NCBI RefSeq assembly: GCF_024385505.1
Contig: NZ_JANFLT010000005.1
Coordinates: 248,001-312,000 of the forward strand
Direction: 5' to 3'
From: Arthrobacter zhaoxinii
GTDB lineage: Bacteria; Actinomycetota; Actinomycetes; Actinomycetales; Micrococcaceae
DNA: 64,000 nucleotides
Below, one piece after another: positions 1 to 8,388 of the stretch. The first letter of the stretch is position 1; every line of letters starts with the position of its first letter. Position numbers and translations under genes: made by a program. The notes beneath the pieces are model-generated. The model saw nothing but the letters and a program-made list of their open reading frames with translations. It was not told the DNA's origin and did not search any database.

Positions 1-506
1 CGGAGGAAATGCACCGCCGCGGGATGGTTCCGGACGCACATGTCCTCAGCTTCGAGCAGATCGGTGCCTCGCAGCTGGTGGCCCGTGAACTCCAGATTGA
101 ACCCGGCCAGCCGGTGGTCCGCTTCCGCAGGCAGCTGCTGGCCGACGGCGAGCCGATGAGCGTGGACGAAAACTTCATTCCTGCGCACTATGTGCCGGGC
201 ATCCTCGAAGAGCAGGCGCCGACGTCGTTGTACAACGTCCTGAGCGAACGCTACGGACTGGTGATGGAGTGGGGCGAGGACACCATCGAAGCGACGGCGG
301 CCTCCGCCTCCATCGCGCGCCTGCTCAACGTGGAGCTCGGTGCGCCGGTGCTGAAGATCCAGCGCCACGCCTACGTCTCACGCGCGATGGTGGACTACTC
401 CGTGTCCTACTACCGTGCGGACCGCTACAAGCTCTGGGTGCCCCTCCAGCGGCCCGGAGTACGCACTCCCCGTTCCTACCACCCGCGCAGGCGCCCGCAC
501 GCCTGA
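1..506 (+). CDS. GntR-family transcriptional regulator, C-terminal UTRA domain (5' partial)
   Basis: The gene enters from the left edge; the first full codon is at base 3 and the stop is at 504-506. The visible 167 residues form a UTRA effector-binding domain of the HutC/FadR-type GntR regulators. Family marks are the QPVVRFRRQLLADGEPMSVD segment, the YNVLSERYG stretch, and the closing SVSYYRADRYKLWV strand. The N-terminal winged helix that would bind DNA lies outside the window, so target and ligand cannot be read. The last 20 residues are Arg/Pro-rich and look like an unstructured tail. A Met at base 9 is internal to the domain and is not the start. Confidence 0.85.
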   Translation, partial: EEMHRRGMVPDAHVLSFEQIGASQLVARELQIEPGQPVVRFRRQLLADGEPMSVDENFIPAHYVPGILEEQAPTSLYNVLSERYGLVMEWGEDTIEATAASASIARLLNVELGAPVLKIQRHAYVSRAMVDYSVSYYRADRYKLWVPLQRPGVRTPRSYHPRRRPHA

Positions 507-567
507 AAGCACCACCAGGGCCCGCAGCCCCTCACCCAAACCCCACAGCAGGAAGAAGAACAGCATT

Positions 568-1125
568 ATGGTCACCATTCGGATGTACAAGCGCGACGAC
601 GCGGGGGTGCTCCATTTCCGGGAGGCGCTCTACGACGAGGACGACGGACAGCTGATGCTGACGTCCGGCCCGGTTGGATACGAGGGCTCCGCAAAGGTGC
701 AGGACGTGGCTCCTGACGCCGCCGAGGACCTGCTGCACGCCTTTGCGGTTGCCTCGGAGGAGGAGGGGTACGCGGAGATGGAGCCGGCGGAGCAGCACTG
801 GGTGATTGTCCAGTATGCACTCAAGACGGCGGCCGGCACGGAGCGGGACCGCTACCTCGAACATAAGGCGACCCAGGCCATCTCCTCATACTTCCTCTGG
901 CGGGGACTGGGGGAGGTGGACCACACGGAGTTCGCTCCGCGGAAGCTGAACATCTACTGCCTGGTTCCCGATGTGAACAAGGCCGTGGCAGGTCTGAAGG
1001 TTGTCCTGCGTGATCCGCTGCTGGACTTCACCAAGATTACGATCGGCTCGGCGCCCGTAGCGGAGCCCGCCGCGCTGAAGCAGCGCTACCCGCTTCCGGC
1101 CAAGCGGCCGTTCACGCTGGCCTAG
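568..1125 (+). CDS. Conserved hypothetical protein, 185 aa
   Basis: I do not recognise a named family. The start chosen is the ATG at 568, preceded by GGAAGAAG at 551-558. The frame is open further upstream, but that stretch is low-complexity Ser/Pro/Arg text overlapping the end of the regulator gene and lacks a ribosome site. The protein begins with an acidic N-terminal part (HFREALYDEDDGQ) and has a long middle region ending in LEHKATQAISSYFLWRGLG. A charged-to-hydrophobic C-terminal part contains KLNIYCLVPDVNKAV. There is no signal peptide or membrane segment, so it is probably cytosolic. It lies 61 bp after the GntR gene and is closed by a strong hairpin terminator. Confidence 0.75.
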   Translation: MVTIRMYKRDDAGVLHFREALYDEDDGQLMLTSGPVGYEGSAKVQDVAPDAAEDLLHAFAVASEEEGYAEMEPAEQHWVIVQYALKTAAGTERDRYLEHKATQAISSYFLWRGLGEVDHTEFAPRKLNIYCLVPDVNKAVAGLKVVLRDPLLDFTKITIGSAPVAEPAALKQRYPLPAKRPFTLA

Positions 1126-1135
1126 CCGGTACAAA

Positions 1136-1174
1136 AAAGAGGGCCCGACCGGATGATCCGGTCGGGCCCTCTTT
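1136..1174. terminator. Bidirectional rho-independent terminator
   Basis: A perfect stem of at least 14 bp (1139-1152 with 1158-1171, arms GAGGGCCCGACCGG) has an ATGAT loop. It is flanked by A-tracts on the left and TTT on the right, so it can stop the unknown gene on + and the qcrB operon on -. Confidence 0.9.
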
Positions 1175-1191
1175 CTGCGTTTGCCTAGCGG

Positions 1192-2877
1192 CTAGCGCTG
1201 TTCGATCGATGCGGAGTCGTCGGCCTTGGCCTCGACCTCGGCAGGCGACTCGTGGTGGTGTGCGTTCTCGAGCTCCGAGGGCGTCACCGGGGCGACACGG
1301 TCCTCGAAGAAGAAGCGGGAGAGCTTCGCACGGCGCTTCTCCTTGCGGGAGACCTTGCCGTTGGCGTCCGGCTGGGCCGGAAGCGCCTTGTACGAGTCGA
1401 AGTCCACCAGGCGGTAGCGCTTGTACTCGTCCAGCGGCTCGTGGACCTCGATGTACTCACCGTGCGGGAGACGGACAATGCGTCCGCTCTCGACACCGTG
1501 CAGGACAATCTCGCGGTCCTTGCGCTGCAGCGCCAGGGCGATGCGGCGGGCAATGATGAAGCCCAGGATCGGACCGACGAAGAACAGCACCCGCAGCCAG
1601 TACGTGACATCGTTCAGCGACACATGGAAGTGCGTGGCGATGAGGTCGGAGCTGGCGGCTGCCCACATCACGCAGTAGAACGTGATGCCTGCAACGCCGA
1701 CGGCGGTGCGGTACGGGGCGTTGCGCGGACGGTCCAGGAGGTTGTGCGCGCGCTTGTCCTTGGTCAGCCAGGCTTCGATCCACGGCCAGGCGAAGAGCAG
1801 CGTGAAGACCAGGCCGGCCGGGCCCAGGGCGGGCAGCAGGACGTTCAGCGAGAGGGTGTTGTCACCCCACGGGAACGGGATGACCCACTCCAGCGGGAAG
1901 GCGCCGATGAAGCCCGGCATCAGGCGCAGCGCGCCGTCCACCCAGCCGATGTACCAGTCAGGCTGGGTACCGGCGGACACGGGCGAGGGATCGTAGGGAC
2001 CGTAGTTCCAGATCGGGTTGATCGTGAAGAAGCCCGCAATGATCGCAATCACGCCGAAGACGATGAAGAAGAAGCCGCCGGCCTTGGCTGCGTAGACCGG
2101 GCCGACCGGGTAACCGACAACGTTGTTGTTGGTCCGGCCGGGTCCGCGGAACTGCGTGTGCTTGTGGATAACCACCATGAACAGGTGGATGGCGATCATC
2201 AGGAGGATCAGCGCCGGAACCAGGAGGATATGCAGCATGTACAGACGGCCGATAATCGCGGTTCCGGGGAATTCACCGCCGAACAGGAAGAAGCTGATGT
2301 AGGTGCCAACCACCGGGACTGACTTGATAACGCCGTCGATGATGCGCAGGCCGTTGCCGGAGAGCAGGTCATCGGGGAGGGAGTAACCGGTGAAGCCGGC
2401 AGCCAGGGACAGGATCAGCAGGACGCCGCCCACCACCCAGTTGAGTTCGCGCGGCTTGCGGAAGGCGCCGGTGAAGAACACGCGGAGCATGTGCACCGAG
2501 ACGGCTGCTACGAAGAGCAGTGCCGACCAGTGGTGTACCTGGCGCATGAAGAGGCCGCCGCGGACATCGAAGGAGATGTTCAGGGAGGACTCGTAGGCGA
2601 CGGACATTTCGACGCCGCGCAGCGGAACGTAGCTGCCGTCGTAATGCGTTTCCGCCATGGACGGATCGAAGAAGAACGTCAGGAACGTTCCGGTCATCAG
2701 GAGGATGACGAAGCAGTACAGCGCAACTTCACCGAACATGAAGGACCAGTGGTCGGGGAAGACCTTGCGGCCGAACTCCTTGACCATGGCCGAACCGCTG
2801 ACCCGGGAGTCAACGAAGTTGGTGATGCGGCCCAGACGGGTTTTCGCCTCGTAAGGGGTGGCAGAGGGAACACTCAT
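1192..2877 (-). CDS. qcrB: Cytochrome bc1 complex cytochrome b subunit QcrB
   Basis: Membrane subunit of the actinobacterial menaquinol:cytochrome c reductase (561 aa). It carries the quinone sites and both b hemes. Paired heme-ligand histidines are visible in two transmembrane helices, near residues 115/116 and 129, and near 216 and 231. The Qo-site signature appears as PDWY in QPDWYIGW. Eight or more hydrophobic helices span the first 420 residues, followed by a long charged cytosolic C-terminal tail, as is usual in Actinobacteria. The ATG at 2877 lies 2 bp past the qcrA stop, so the two genes are cotranslated in the order qcrC-qcrA-qcrB. Confidence 0.97.
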   Translation of the reverse strand: MSVPSATPYEAKTRLGRITNFVDSRVSGSAMVKEFGRKVFPDHWSFMFGEVALYCFVILLMTGTFLTFFFDPSMAETHYDGSYVPLRGVEMSVAYESSLNISFDVRGGLFMRQVHHWSALLFVAAVSVHMLRVFFTGAFRKPRELNWVVGGVLLILSLAAGFTGYSLPDDLLSGNGLRIIDGVIKSVPVVGTYISFFLFGGEFPGTAIIGRLYMLHILLVPALILLMIAIHLFMVVIHKHTQFRGPGRTNNNVVGYPVGPVYAAKAGGFFFIVFGVIAIIAGFFTINPIWNYGPYDPSPVSAGTQPDWYIGWVDGALRLMPGFIGAFPLEWVIPFPWGDNTLSLNVLLPALGPAGLVFTLLFAWPWIEAWLTKDKRAHNLLDRPRNAPYRTAVGVAGITFYCVMWAAASSDLIATHFHVSLNDVTYWLRVLFFVGPILGFIIARRIALALQRKDREIVLHGVESGRIVRLPHGEYIEVHEPLDEYKRYRLVDFDSYKALPAQPDANGKVSRKEKRRAKLSRFFFEDRVAPVTPSELENAHHHESPAEVEAKADDSASIEQR

Positions 2878-2879
2878 GA

Positions 2880-3911
2880 TTAGCCACGCTCCCAGTAGCT
2901 CGGTCCGACAGGTTCTTGGAAGTCATCCTTGGCGATGAGGTAACCCTCGGCGTCGACCTCGATCGGCAGCTGCGGCAGCGCATGGCCGGCCGGGCCGAAG
3001 ATGACCTTGCATTCCTGCGTCACGTCGAAGGTCGACTGGTGGCACGGGCACAGCAGGTGGTGCGTCTGCTGCTCGTAAAGCGCAACCGGGCAGCCGACGT
3101 GGGTGCAGATCTTGGAGTAGGCGACAATGCCGTCCACGGCCCAGTCTTCGCGTCCGGGGGAGGGGTTCAGATCCTCGGGGTTCAGACGCATCAGCAGGAC
3201 TACGGCCTTGGCCTTTTCCTCGAGCTTGTGCTCGGGGAGATCGTTCAGGCCGTCCGGGATGACATGGAAGGCCGAACCGAGAGTGACATCCGAGGCCTTG
3301 ATGGCGGTACCGCTGGGATCGCGGACCAGCCGCGTACCCGATTTCCACATCGTGTGGCGGAGGGTGTCGCCCGGAAGGGGGCCCAGGTCGCGGAACACGG
3401 CGATGGCAGGCAGCGGTGCCAGCACCATGGCGCCGAGGAGGGTGTTGCGGATCAGGGGACGGCGCTTGATGCCCGTTTCCTCAATGATGTCCCCAACGAT
3501 CTTCTCCGCGATGACGCGGTCCTCTTCGGGACGGATCTCGTGGCGCTCTTCCGTGACCTCGTGGTCCGGCATAAGCGTCTTCGCCCAGTGGACAATGCCG
3601 ACGCCGATGCCGAGCATGGCGAAGGCGGTGCCGAGTCCCAGGAGGATGTTCTGCAGCCGCAGTTCCGCGATGCTGGCATCGTCCAGGTGGATGCTGAAGT
3701 ACCCGATGAAAAATACGATCGTGCCGATGATCGACACGATGAACAGGCTCGCGACCTGCCGCTCCGCGCGCTTTTCGGCGCGGGGATGTGTGTCGGCTAG
3801 ACGAGGGCGGTGCGGGGGAAGTCCCGGATTCTGGAACTTCTCCTCATCTCCCTGGCCAGCCGTAGCGACGGTGCCCGAGGTGTTCGGACTGCCGTGACTA
3901 TGGTCGCCCAT
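2880..3911 (-). CDS. qcrA: Cytochrome bc1 complex Rieske iron-sulfur subunit QcrA
   Basis: Rieske [2Fe-2S] subunit of the menaquinol:cytochrome c reductase, 343 aa from the chosen start. Cluster ligands are plain in CTHVGC and, 16 residues on, CPCHQS. Three hydrophobic helices precede the extrinsic domain, as in actinobacterial QcrA rather than the single-helix mitochondrial form. I prefer the ATG at 3911 (MGDHSHG). It has GAGGGGG just upstream and a second SD-like AGAAGG 14 bp away. The alternative ATG at 3923 has AGAAGG directly abutting it, too close to serve. Middle gene of qcrCAB, with 85 bp between it and the qcrC stop. Confidence 0.96.
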   Translation of the reverse strand: MGDHSHGSPNTSGTVATAGQGDEEKFQNPGLPPHRPRLADTHPRAEKRAERQVASLFIVSIIGTIVFFIGYFSIHLDDASIAELRLQNILLGLGTAFAMLGIGVGIVHWAKTLMPDHEVTEERHEIRPEEDRVIAEKIVGDIIEETGIKRRPLIRNTLLGAMVLAPLPAIAVFRDLGPLPGDTLRHTMWKSGTRLVRDPSGTAIKASDVTLGSAFHVIPDGLNDLPEHKLEEKAKAVVLLMRLNPEDLNPSPGREDWAVDGIVAYSKICTHVGCPVALYEQQTHHLLCPCHQSTFDVTQECKVIFGPAGHALPQLPIEVDAEGYLIAKDDFQEPVGPSYWERG

Positions 3912-3996
3912 GATCCCCCTCATCCTTCTGTGAAAACTGCATTTATAGACCTATATGTAACTGTGATGTCACCCGTGGAGGTGAGCGCGGCTGTGG

Positions 3997-4797
3997 TTAG
4001 GAAGACCGGGCGGTCAACCAAATGGTGAAAGCGATGATGATTCCAAGACCGGCGGTCCAGATGAACAGACCCTCGGATACCGGACCCAGTGAGCCCAGCT
4101 GGGCTCCACCGGGGGAGCCGCTGGTTTCGATGTCCTTCAGGAACGTGATGATGTCCTGCTTCTCCTCGGGGGAGATGTTGGTGTCGTTGAAGACAGGCAT
4201 GTTCTGCGGGCCCGTGACCATGGCCTCGTAGATGTGCTTTTCGCTGACGCCGTCCAGGCTCGGAGCGAACTTGCCGCGGGTCAGTGCACCGCCGGCAGCT
4301 GCTGCGTTGTGGCACATGGCGCAGTTCACGCGGAAGAGCTCGCCGCCGTTCGCGGATGCCTCTTCGTCAGTGGTATCCGACTCAAGGTATTCCGAGTCCG
4401 GAACCGACGGGCCGGCGCCGAGGCTGGAAACGTAGGCCGCCAGCTCCTCGGTCTGCTCCTCGTCGAACTGGACCGGCTTTTCCTGGGCCTGGGGGCCCTG
4501 CATGGCCATCGGCATGCGGCCGGTGCCCACCTGGAAGTCGACCGAGGCTGCGCCGACGCCCACCAGCGACGGGCCGTTTTCGGTGCCGGAGGCCTCAATG
4601 CCGTGGCACGTTGCACAGTTGGCGACGAAGAGCTTCTCGCCCTCGCTGACGTCTTCGGCAGTGTACGTGGTGGTAGCTGCCTGGGCCTGGTTGGCTCCGT
4701 TGGCTACGGCATAGAGACCACCCGTAACGAGGAGTCCCAGCAGCAGCAGCGCGACTGCTGCGAGGGGATGACGCCGCCTTTGCGATAGTGCCTTCAC
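3997..4797 (-). CDS. qcrC: Diheme cytochrome c subunit QcrC of the bc1 complex
   Basis: Membrane-anchored diheme cytochrome c (266 aa) that passes electrons from the Rieske protein straight to the aa3 oxidase in Actinobacteria. An N-terminal hydrophobic segment (residues about 10-35) and a C-terminal one (about 240-262) anchor it. Between them are two covalent heme sites, CATCHG near residue 60 and CAMCHN near residue 160. The start is a GTG at 4797 preceded by AGGAAC about 8 bp upstream. It is the first gene of qcrCAB and follows ctaE by 83 bp, so all four probably form one respiratory operon. Confidence 0.96.
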   Translation of the reverse strand: MKALSQRRRHPLAAVALLLLGLLVTGGLYAVANGANQAQAATTTYTAEDVSEGEKLFVANCATCHGIEASGTENGPSLVGVGAASVDFQVGTGRMPMAMQGPQAQEKPVQFDEEQTEELAAYVSSLGAGPSVPDSEYLESDTTDEEASANGGELFRVNCAMCHNAAAAGGALTRGKFAPSLDGVSEKHIYEAMVTGPQNMPVFNDTNISPEEKQDIITFLKDIETSGSPGGAQLGSLGPVSEGLFIWTAGLGIIIAFTIWLTARSS

Positions 4798-4880
4798 TTC
4801 GTAGTTCCTAACTTATGTGGTCTTTGGGAAACTGGTGCCACTTTGAAGTATTTCGTGGGGGTGCGGGTCCTCAAGCAGTG

Positions 4881-5519
4881 TTACTTGAGGAAGTAAATGA
4901 TGACGAACAGGGCAATCCAGACCACATCAACGAAGTGCCAGTAGTACGAGGTTACGATCGCCGAAGTAGCTTCGAAGTGTCCGAAGCGCTTGGCGGCGTA
5001 GGCACGGCCGATGATGAAGAGGAACGCGATCAGGCCGCCGGTCACGTGCAGGCCGTGGAAGCCGGTGGTCAGGTAGAACGCGGAACCGTAAGAGTTCGAC
5101 GAGAGGGATACGCCTTCGGAGACGAGCATGGCGTATTCGTAGGCCTGTACGGAGACGAAAATCGCTCCAAGTACGAAGGTCAGCAGGAACCACTCAGTCA
5201 TGCCCCAGCGGGAAAGCTTCAGGAGCCCTCCGGTGCGGCGTGCCTGAAGACGTTCTGCGGCGAAGACGCCTGCCTGGCAGGTGAAGGAACTGGAAACAAG
5301 GATCACCGTGTTCACGAAAGCGAACGGAACGTTCAGCTTCTCCGTCTCCATGGCCCACAGGTCGCTCGAAGTCGAGCGAAGGGTGAAATACATGGCGAAG
5401 AGAGCAGCAAAGAACATCAGTTCGCTGGAGAGCCACACCACGGTTCCTACGGAAACCATATTGGGGCGGTTCAGCGTGGGGTGAGCCGGGGTACTGGGGG
5501 CATGGGTCGCTGTTGTCAC
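4881..5519 (-). CDS. ctaE: Cytochrome c oxidase subunit III
   Basis: Subunit III of the aa3-type terminal oxidase (212 aa). Five membrane helices are visible, which is the short bacterial form, including the [14 protein letters not shown] helix and the final [19 protein letters not shown] helix. The GTG start at 5519 (MTTATHAPS) has no ribosome site but sits six bases after a CATAAT box, so the message is probably leaderless. Subunits I and II (ctaD, ctaC) are not in the window. Divergent from trpD across 159 bp. Confidence 0.95.
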   Translation of the reverse strand: MTTATHAPSTPAHPTLNRPNMVSVGTVVWLSSELMFFAALFAMYFTLRSTSSDLWAMETEKLNVPFAFVNTVILVSSSFTCQAGVFAAERLQARRTGGLLKLSRWGMTEWFLLTFVLGAIFVSVQAYEYAMLVSEGVSLSSNSYGSAFYLTTGFHGLHVTGGLIAFLFIIGRAYAAKRFGHFEATSAIVTSYYWHFVDVVWIALFVIIYFLK

Positions 5520-5525
5520 ATAGAC

Positions 5526-5531
5526 ATTATG
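5526..5531 (-). promoter_or_regulatory. -10 box of ctaE (leaderless type)
   Basis: CATAAT on the minus strand ends six bases before the GTG at 5519. No Shine-Dalgarno sequence lies between them. A weak TTGGAG lies about 19 bp further upstream. Confidence 0.55.
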
Positions 5532-5665
5532 GCGGTAAAAGTGCCCAGTTCTCCAACAGATAGCGGCCTACGGCGCGTCCAAAGCAGGCCCCGCTGCCCC
5601 GGATCCCTGTGTTGGCGCGGAAATGGACCTCCAGAAAGAAATCGGCTTTTTCTACGATTCGTAGA

Positions 5666-5671
5666 TAACCT
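5666..5671 (+). promoter_or_regulatory. -10 box of trpD (leaderless type)
   Basis: TAACCT followed by seven bases and the GTG at 5679. There is no SD, so transcription probably starts at or next to the initiation codon. Confidence 0.5.
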
Positions 5672-5678
5672 AGGGTGT

Positions 5679-6725
5679 GTGACTACGATTCCGAGTTCCG
5701 GCGACACCTGGCCAAGCCTGATTACTGCGCTGATCGGGGGCATGGACCTTTCCACGGAGCAGACCCGGTGGGCCATGTCGACCATCATGGCCGGCAACGC
5801 CACGGACTCCCAGATAGCGGGGTTCCTGGTGGCTCTGCGTGCCAAGGGAGAGACCGTTGACGAGCTGACCGGGCTCGTGGAAGCAATGGTGGCCAATGCA
5901 CGGCCCATCGACATACCGGGGGAGACCCTCGACATTGTGGGCACGGGAGGCGACCGCCACAACACCGTTAACATTTCCTCCATGGCTGCACTGGTCTGTG
6001 CCGGTGCCGGAGCGAAGGTCGTCAAGCACGGAAACCGGGCGGCGTCGTCGGCGTCCGGATCCGCCGATGTGATTGAGGCGCTGGGGGTCCGGCTGGACCT
6101 GTCCGTGGAGCGTGTTGCGCAGGCGGCCGTCGAGGCCGGGATCACCTTCTGCTTCGCGCAGGTCTTTCATCCCTCCATGCGGTTCGCCGCTGTGCCCCGC
6201 CGCGAGATGGGTGTGGCCACCGCTTTCAACTTCATGGGGCCCCTGACCAACCCCTCCAACCCCAGCGCTTCGGCCATCGGCGTGGCGGACGCCCGGCTGG
6301 CTCCGCTGATGGCCGGCGTGCTTGCCCGGCGCGGCGTCCGTGCCCTGGTGTTCCGCGGCGATGACGGACTGGACGAGATGACCACCACCGGCGTCTCCAC
6401 CGTCTGGGAAGTCCGTAACGGGGCCGTAGAGCAGTCCGTAGTGGATCCCCTGGATCTCGGCATCAGCCGGGCAACGCTGGAGGACCTGCGGGGCGGTGAC
6501 GCCGCGGCCAACGCAGCCGTGGTGCGCAGCGTGCTGGCCGGGGACAAGGGACCGGTGCGGGACGCCGTGGTGCTGAACGCTGCGGCCGCCTTGGTGGCCC
6601 TGGACCGCGAGGCGGAAGGTCCGCTGATCGAGCGGCTGGCCCGCGGCCTGGCCCGGGCCTGCGACTCGATCGACAGCGGGGCGGCCCAGGCGGCGCTGGA
6701 GCGCTGGGTGGCCGTTACCCAGTAG
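5679..6725 (+). CDS. trpD: Anthranilate phosphoribosyltransferase
   Basis: Second step of tryptophan synthesis: transfer of phosphoribose from PRPP to anthranilate (348 aa, normal family length). Signatures are the GTGGD PRPP loop, [15 protein letters not shown], the anthranilate-tunnel segment NFMGPLTNP, and RGDDGLDE. The frame stays open nearly 0.9 kb upstream, but that is antisense to ctaE. Homology begins just after the GTG at 5679, which also fits a TAACCT box seven bases before it. It stands alone without other trp genes. Confidence 0.95.
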   Translation: MTTIPSSGDTWPSLITALIGGMDLSTEQTRWAMSTIMAGNATDSQIAGFLVALRAKGETVDELTGLVEAMVANARPIDIPGETLDIVGTGGDRHNTVNISSMAALVCAGAGAKVVKHGNRAASSASGSADVIEALGVRLDLSVERVAQAAVEAGITFCFAQVFHPSMRFAAVPRREMGVATAFNFMGPLTNPSNPSASAIGVADARLAPLMAGVLARRGVRALVFRGDDGLDEMTTTGVSTVWEVRNGAVEQSVVDPLDLGISRATLEDLRGGDAAANAAVVRSVLAGDKGPVRDAVVLNAAAALVALDREAEGPLIERLARGLARACDSIDSGAAQAALERWVAVTQ

Positions 6726-6754
6726 GCACGCCGGGACCGCAGCGCAGGTTCTGC

Positions 6755-6806
6755 CAGCTGTCGAAGCCAGCTGTCGAAGCCAGCTGTCGAAGCTAGCTGT
6801 CGAAGC
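6755..6806. repeat. Four tandem copies of a 13-bp unit
   Basis: CAGCTGTCGAAGC occurs at 6755, 6768 and 6781, with a fourth copy differing at its first base at 6794-6806. The fourth copy contains the stop and last codons of the minus-strand Lrp-like gene; the other three lie just past its stop. This looks like slipped-strand expansion of the gene's 3' end. Confidence 0.9.
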
Positions 6807-7074
6807 CGAGCGAGAACGCAGCGTCCAGGTCATGCCGGGAGTAGGCGCGGAACGCAATCTGCGTGGTGGTTCCGACGACGCCTTCCACCTTGGACAGGCG
6901 GTTGGCAATAGCGTCGGCAAGGTCTTCGTGGCGCTGTACCCGTGCGATGGCGATCAGATCGCAGTCACCGGTCACGGAATAGACCTCGCTGATGCCTTCG
7001 ATCTCGGAAATCTCCTCCGCGCATTCCGGGATCCTGGCGGCATCGGTCTGGATAAGTACAAAAGCTGTGATCAT
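6793..7074 (-). CDS. Stand-alone Lrp/AsnC ligand-binding (RAM) domain protein
   Basis: A 93-aa single-domain protein matching the C-terminal effector/oligomerisation domain of Lrp/AsnC regulators, without their DNA-binding helix-turn-helix. The family core is visible: an IEGISEVYSVTGDCDLIAIA strand-turn-strand and a closing IEGV-type segment (VEGVVGTTTQIAF). The ATG at 7074 has AGGAAAGG upstream. A longer frame reaching 7251 has only unlikely Pro/Ser-rich text and is not used. Such proteins form decameric rings in other organisms; a role in amino-acid sensing is inference. Confidence 0.85.
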   Translation of the reverse strand: MITAFVLIQTDAARIPECAEEISEIEGISEVYSVTGDCDLIAIARVQRHEDLADAIANRLSKVEGVVGTTTQIAFRAYSRHDLDAAFSLGFDS

Positions 7075-7120
7075 GGCGGGGCCTTTCCTGCGGTGGTCTT
7101 TACTGGTGCTCTCTTCGAGC

Positions 7121-7540
7121 CTAGTGGATGGCCCGGTGCCGCCGGCGGGCAGCCGCGGTCCAGGCAGCGCGCTGGCCCAGGAGGAAAACGCCGAGCACCG
7201 CGAGGGTGACCACCTGGAAGCTGACGGCGGTGCCGCCGCCGGCCAGGGCACGGATGGCCAGTCCGGCGGCCACAGTTCCGAGCCAGATGACGACGCCGGC
7301 CGGCCAGAGCTGCGCGGGACGCCGCCAGGCGCGCGTGGCCGCCCAGCTGAGCAGGCAGGCGAGGAGGAACGGCAGTGCCGTGGCGAGGATGCCGGGCAGC
7401 GTTAGTCCGTGTTCGTGGCTTTGCCGGCCGAGGGCGGCGAAGACGACGATGAGGACCAGATCCAAGGCGAGGACCCCGGGCCAGGTCCGGACGGCTGCGT
7501 CGGTTCGGGGGGTGTCGGTTCGGGAGGTCGTGTCTGTCAT
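7121..7540 (-). CDS. DUF3054 family membrane protein
   Basis: 139 aa with four hydrophobic segments and a short basic tail, matching the DUF3054 family of small actinobacterial integral membrane proteins of unknown function. Landmarks are the first helix DLVLIVVFAALGR followed by a His-containing loop (SHEHGL), and the WP..VVIWLGT helix. Its ATG overlaps the TetR stop by 4 bp, so it is cotranslated with that regulator and may be part of what it controls. Confidence 0.8.
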   Translation of the reverse strand: MTDTTSRTDTPRTDAAVRTWPGVLALDLVLIVVFAALGRQSHEHGLTLPGILATALPFLLACLLSWAATRAWRRPAQLWPAGVVIWLGTVAAGLAIRALAGGGTAVSFQVVTLAVLGVFLLGQRAAWTAAARRRHRAIH

Positions 7541-8142
7541 GGCGTGCCCTCCGGAGCGGGGGTAGTGCGGTTTTCACGGACATAGGGGCCCAGGAGCCCG
7601 CGGACCCTGTCCTCCACCGTTTGCCGGGCGGCGCCGGATTCCAGCAGGCGGGTGGATGAGTGGACAATCGCATTGATGAGTTCGGCCGTCACCTGCGGGT
7701 CCGGTGCGCCCAGCTGTGTCAGCGTCTCCACCAGGGGGGTCTGCAGCTGCCGGTGCATCATGGCGCTCTGGTTGTTGAGCTCCTCGCCGGGGGCGACGGC
7801 GGCGAGGGCGTTGCCGACCGCGTGCTCACCCTCCGCGACCAGGGCAATGTTGGTCAGCACATAGGCCATGATGCGGTCCGCCGGTTCCGGCTCGGCATCC
7901 ATTGCTTCCCGGACCCGCTGGGTCCAGCGGGGGAAAACGTCCAGCACCAGGGCGTGGAGGAGGTCCTGGCGGGATTTGTAGTACTGGTAGGCACTCGGAC
8001 GGGCGAGGCCCGCCAGCGCAGCCACCTCGGCCATGCTGGGGGCCTCACCGGTCCGGGCCAGGAGGGTGCGTGCCGCGTCCAGCAGCGCCCGCTGCTGTGC
8101 CGCCCGGTGTTCGGCCACCGTGGGGGCCTTGATTCGGGGCAC
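7537..8142 (-). CDS. TetR-family transcriptional regulator
   Basis: 201 aa. The N-terminal helix-turn-helix spans about residues 15-60, with the recognition region MAEVAALAGLARPSAYQYYKSRQDLL. The all-helical ligand domain follows and gives no clue to the effector. The start is a GTG at 8142 with AGGAGGG about 9 bp upstream. It is followed with a 4-bp overlap by the DUF3054 gene. A palindrome of TetR-operator type lies about 1 kb upstream, in front of the SDR gene, and this regulator is the closest candidate to bind it. Confidence 0.9.
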   Translation of the reverse strand: MPRIKAPTVAEHRAAQQRALLDAARTLLARTGEAPSMAEVAALAGLARPSAYQYYKSRQDLLHALVLDVFPRWTQRVREAMDAEPEPADRIMAYVLTNIALVAEGEHAVGNALAAVAPGEELNNQSAMMHRQLQTPLVETLTQLGAPDPQVTAELINAIVHSSTRLLESGAARQTVEDRVRGLLGPYVRENRTTPAPEGTP

Positions 8143-8169
8143 CCTGTGGCCCTCCTGTTCGTGCTGAGG

Positions 8170-8388
8170 CTAGCTGGCGAGGCGTCCGTCCACCATCTCG
8201 ACAACGCGGTCGCAGTGGTGAAGGACGTCGTGATCGTGCGTCACCATAACTGTAGCAACGCGGTGTTCATGGGTTTCACGGGCCAGCAGGCCAAGCACCT
8301 CCTGGCTCCGGGCCTTGTGTTCCACGCCCGCCGCCGGCGCCGGGAGGTAGTCCTCACCGGCGCCAGCGGTTCGGGGCGGTGGGGCCGG
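8170..8388 (-). pseudogene. 3' remnant of an ABC transporter ATP-binding protein gene
   Basis: Translating the minus strand back from the TAG at 8170-8172 gives about 72 residues ending VMVTHDHDVLHHCDRVVEMVDGRLAS. That is the H-loop (switch His) and C-terminal end of a LolD/MacB-type ABC ATPase. Before it, SQEVLGLLARETHEHR fits the helix after the D-loop. The D-loop itself is degraded (AAGVEHKA where xSALDxxx is expected). Walker A, the signature motif and Walker B are missing. The frame runs without a start into the TAA stop of the SDR gene at 8389-8391. I infer that a TetR-linked exporter gene was deleted and the SDR gene abutted to its tail. Confidence 0.75.

Noticed and set aside
4815-5678. 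N-terminal extension of trpD
   Set aside because: Antisense to ctaE, no homology to TrpD, and the family start fits GTG at 5679.
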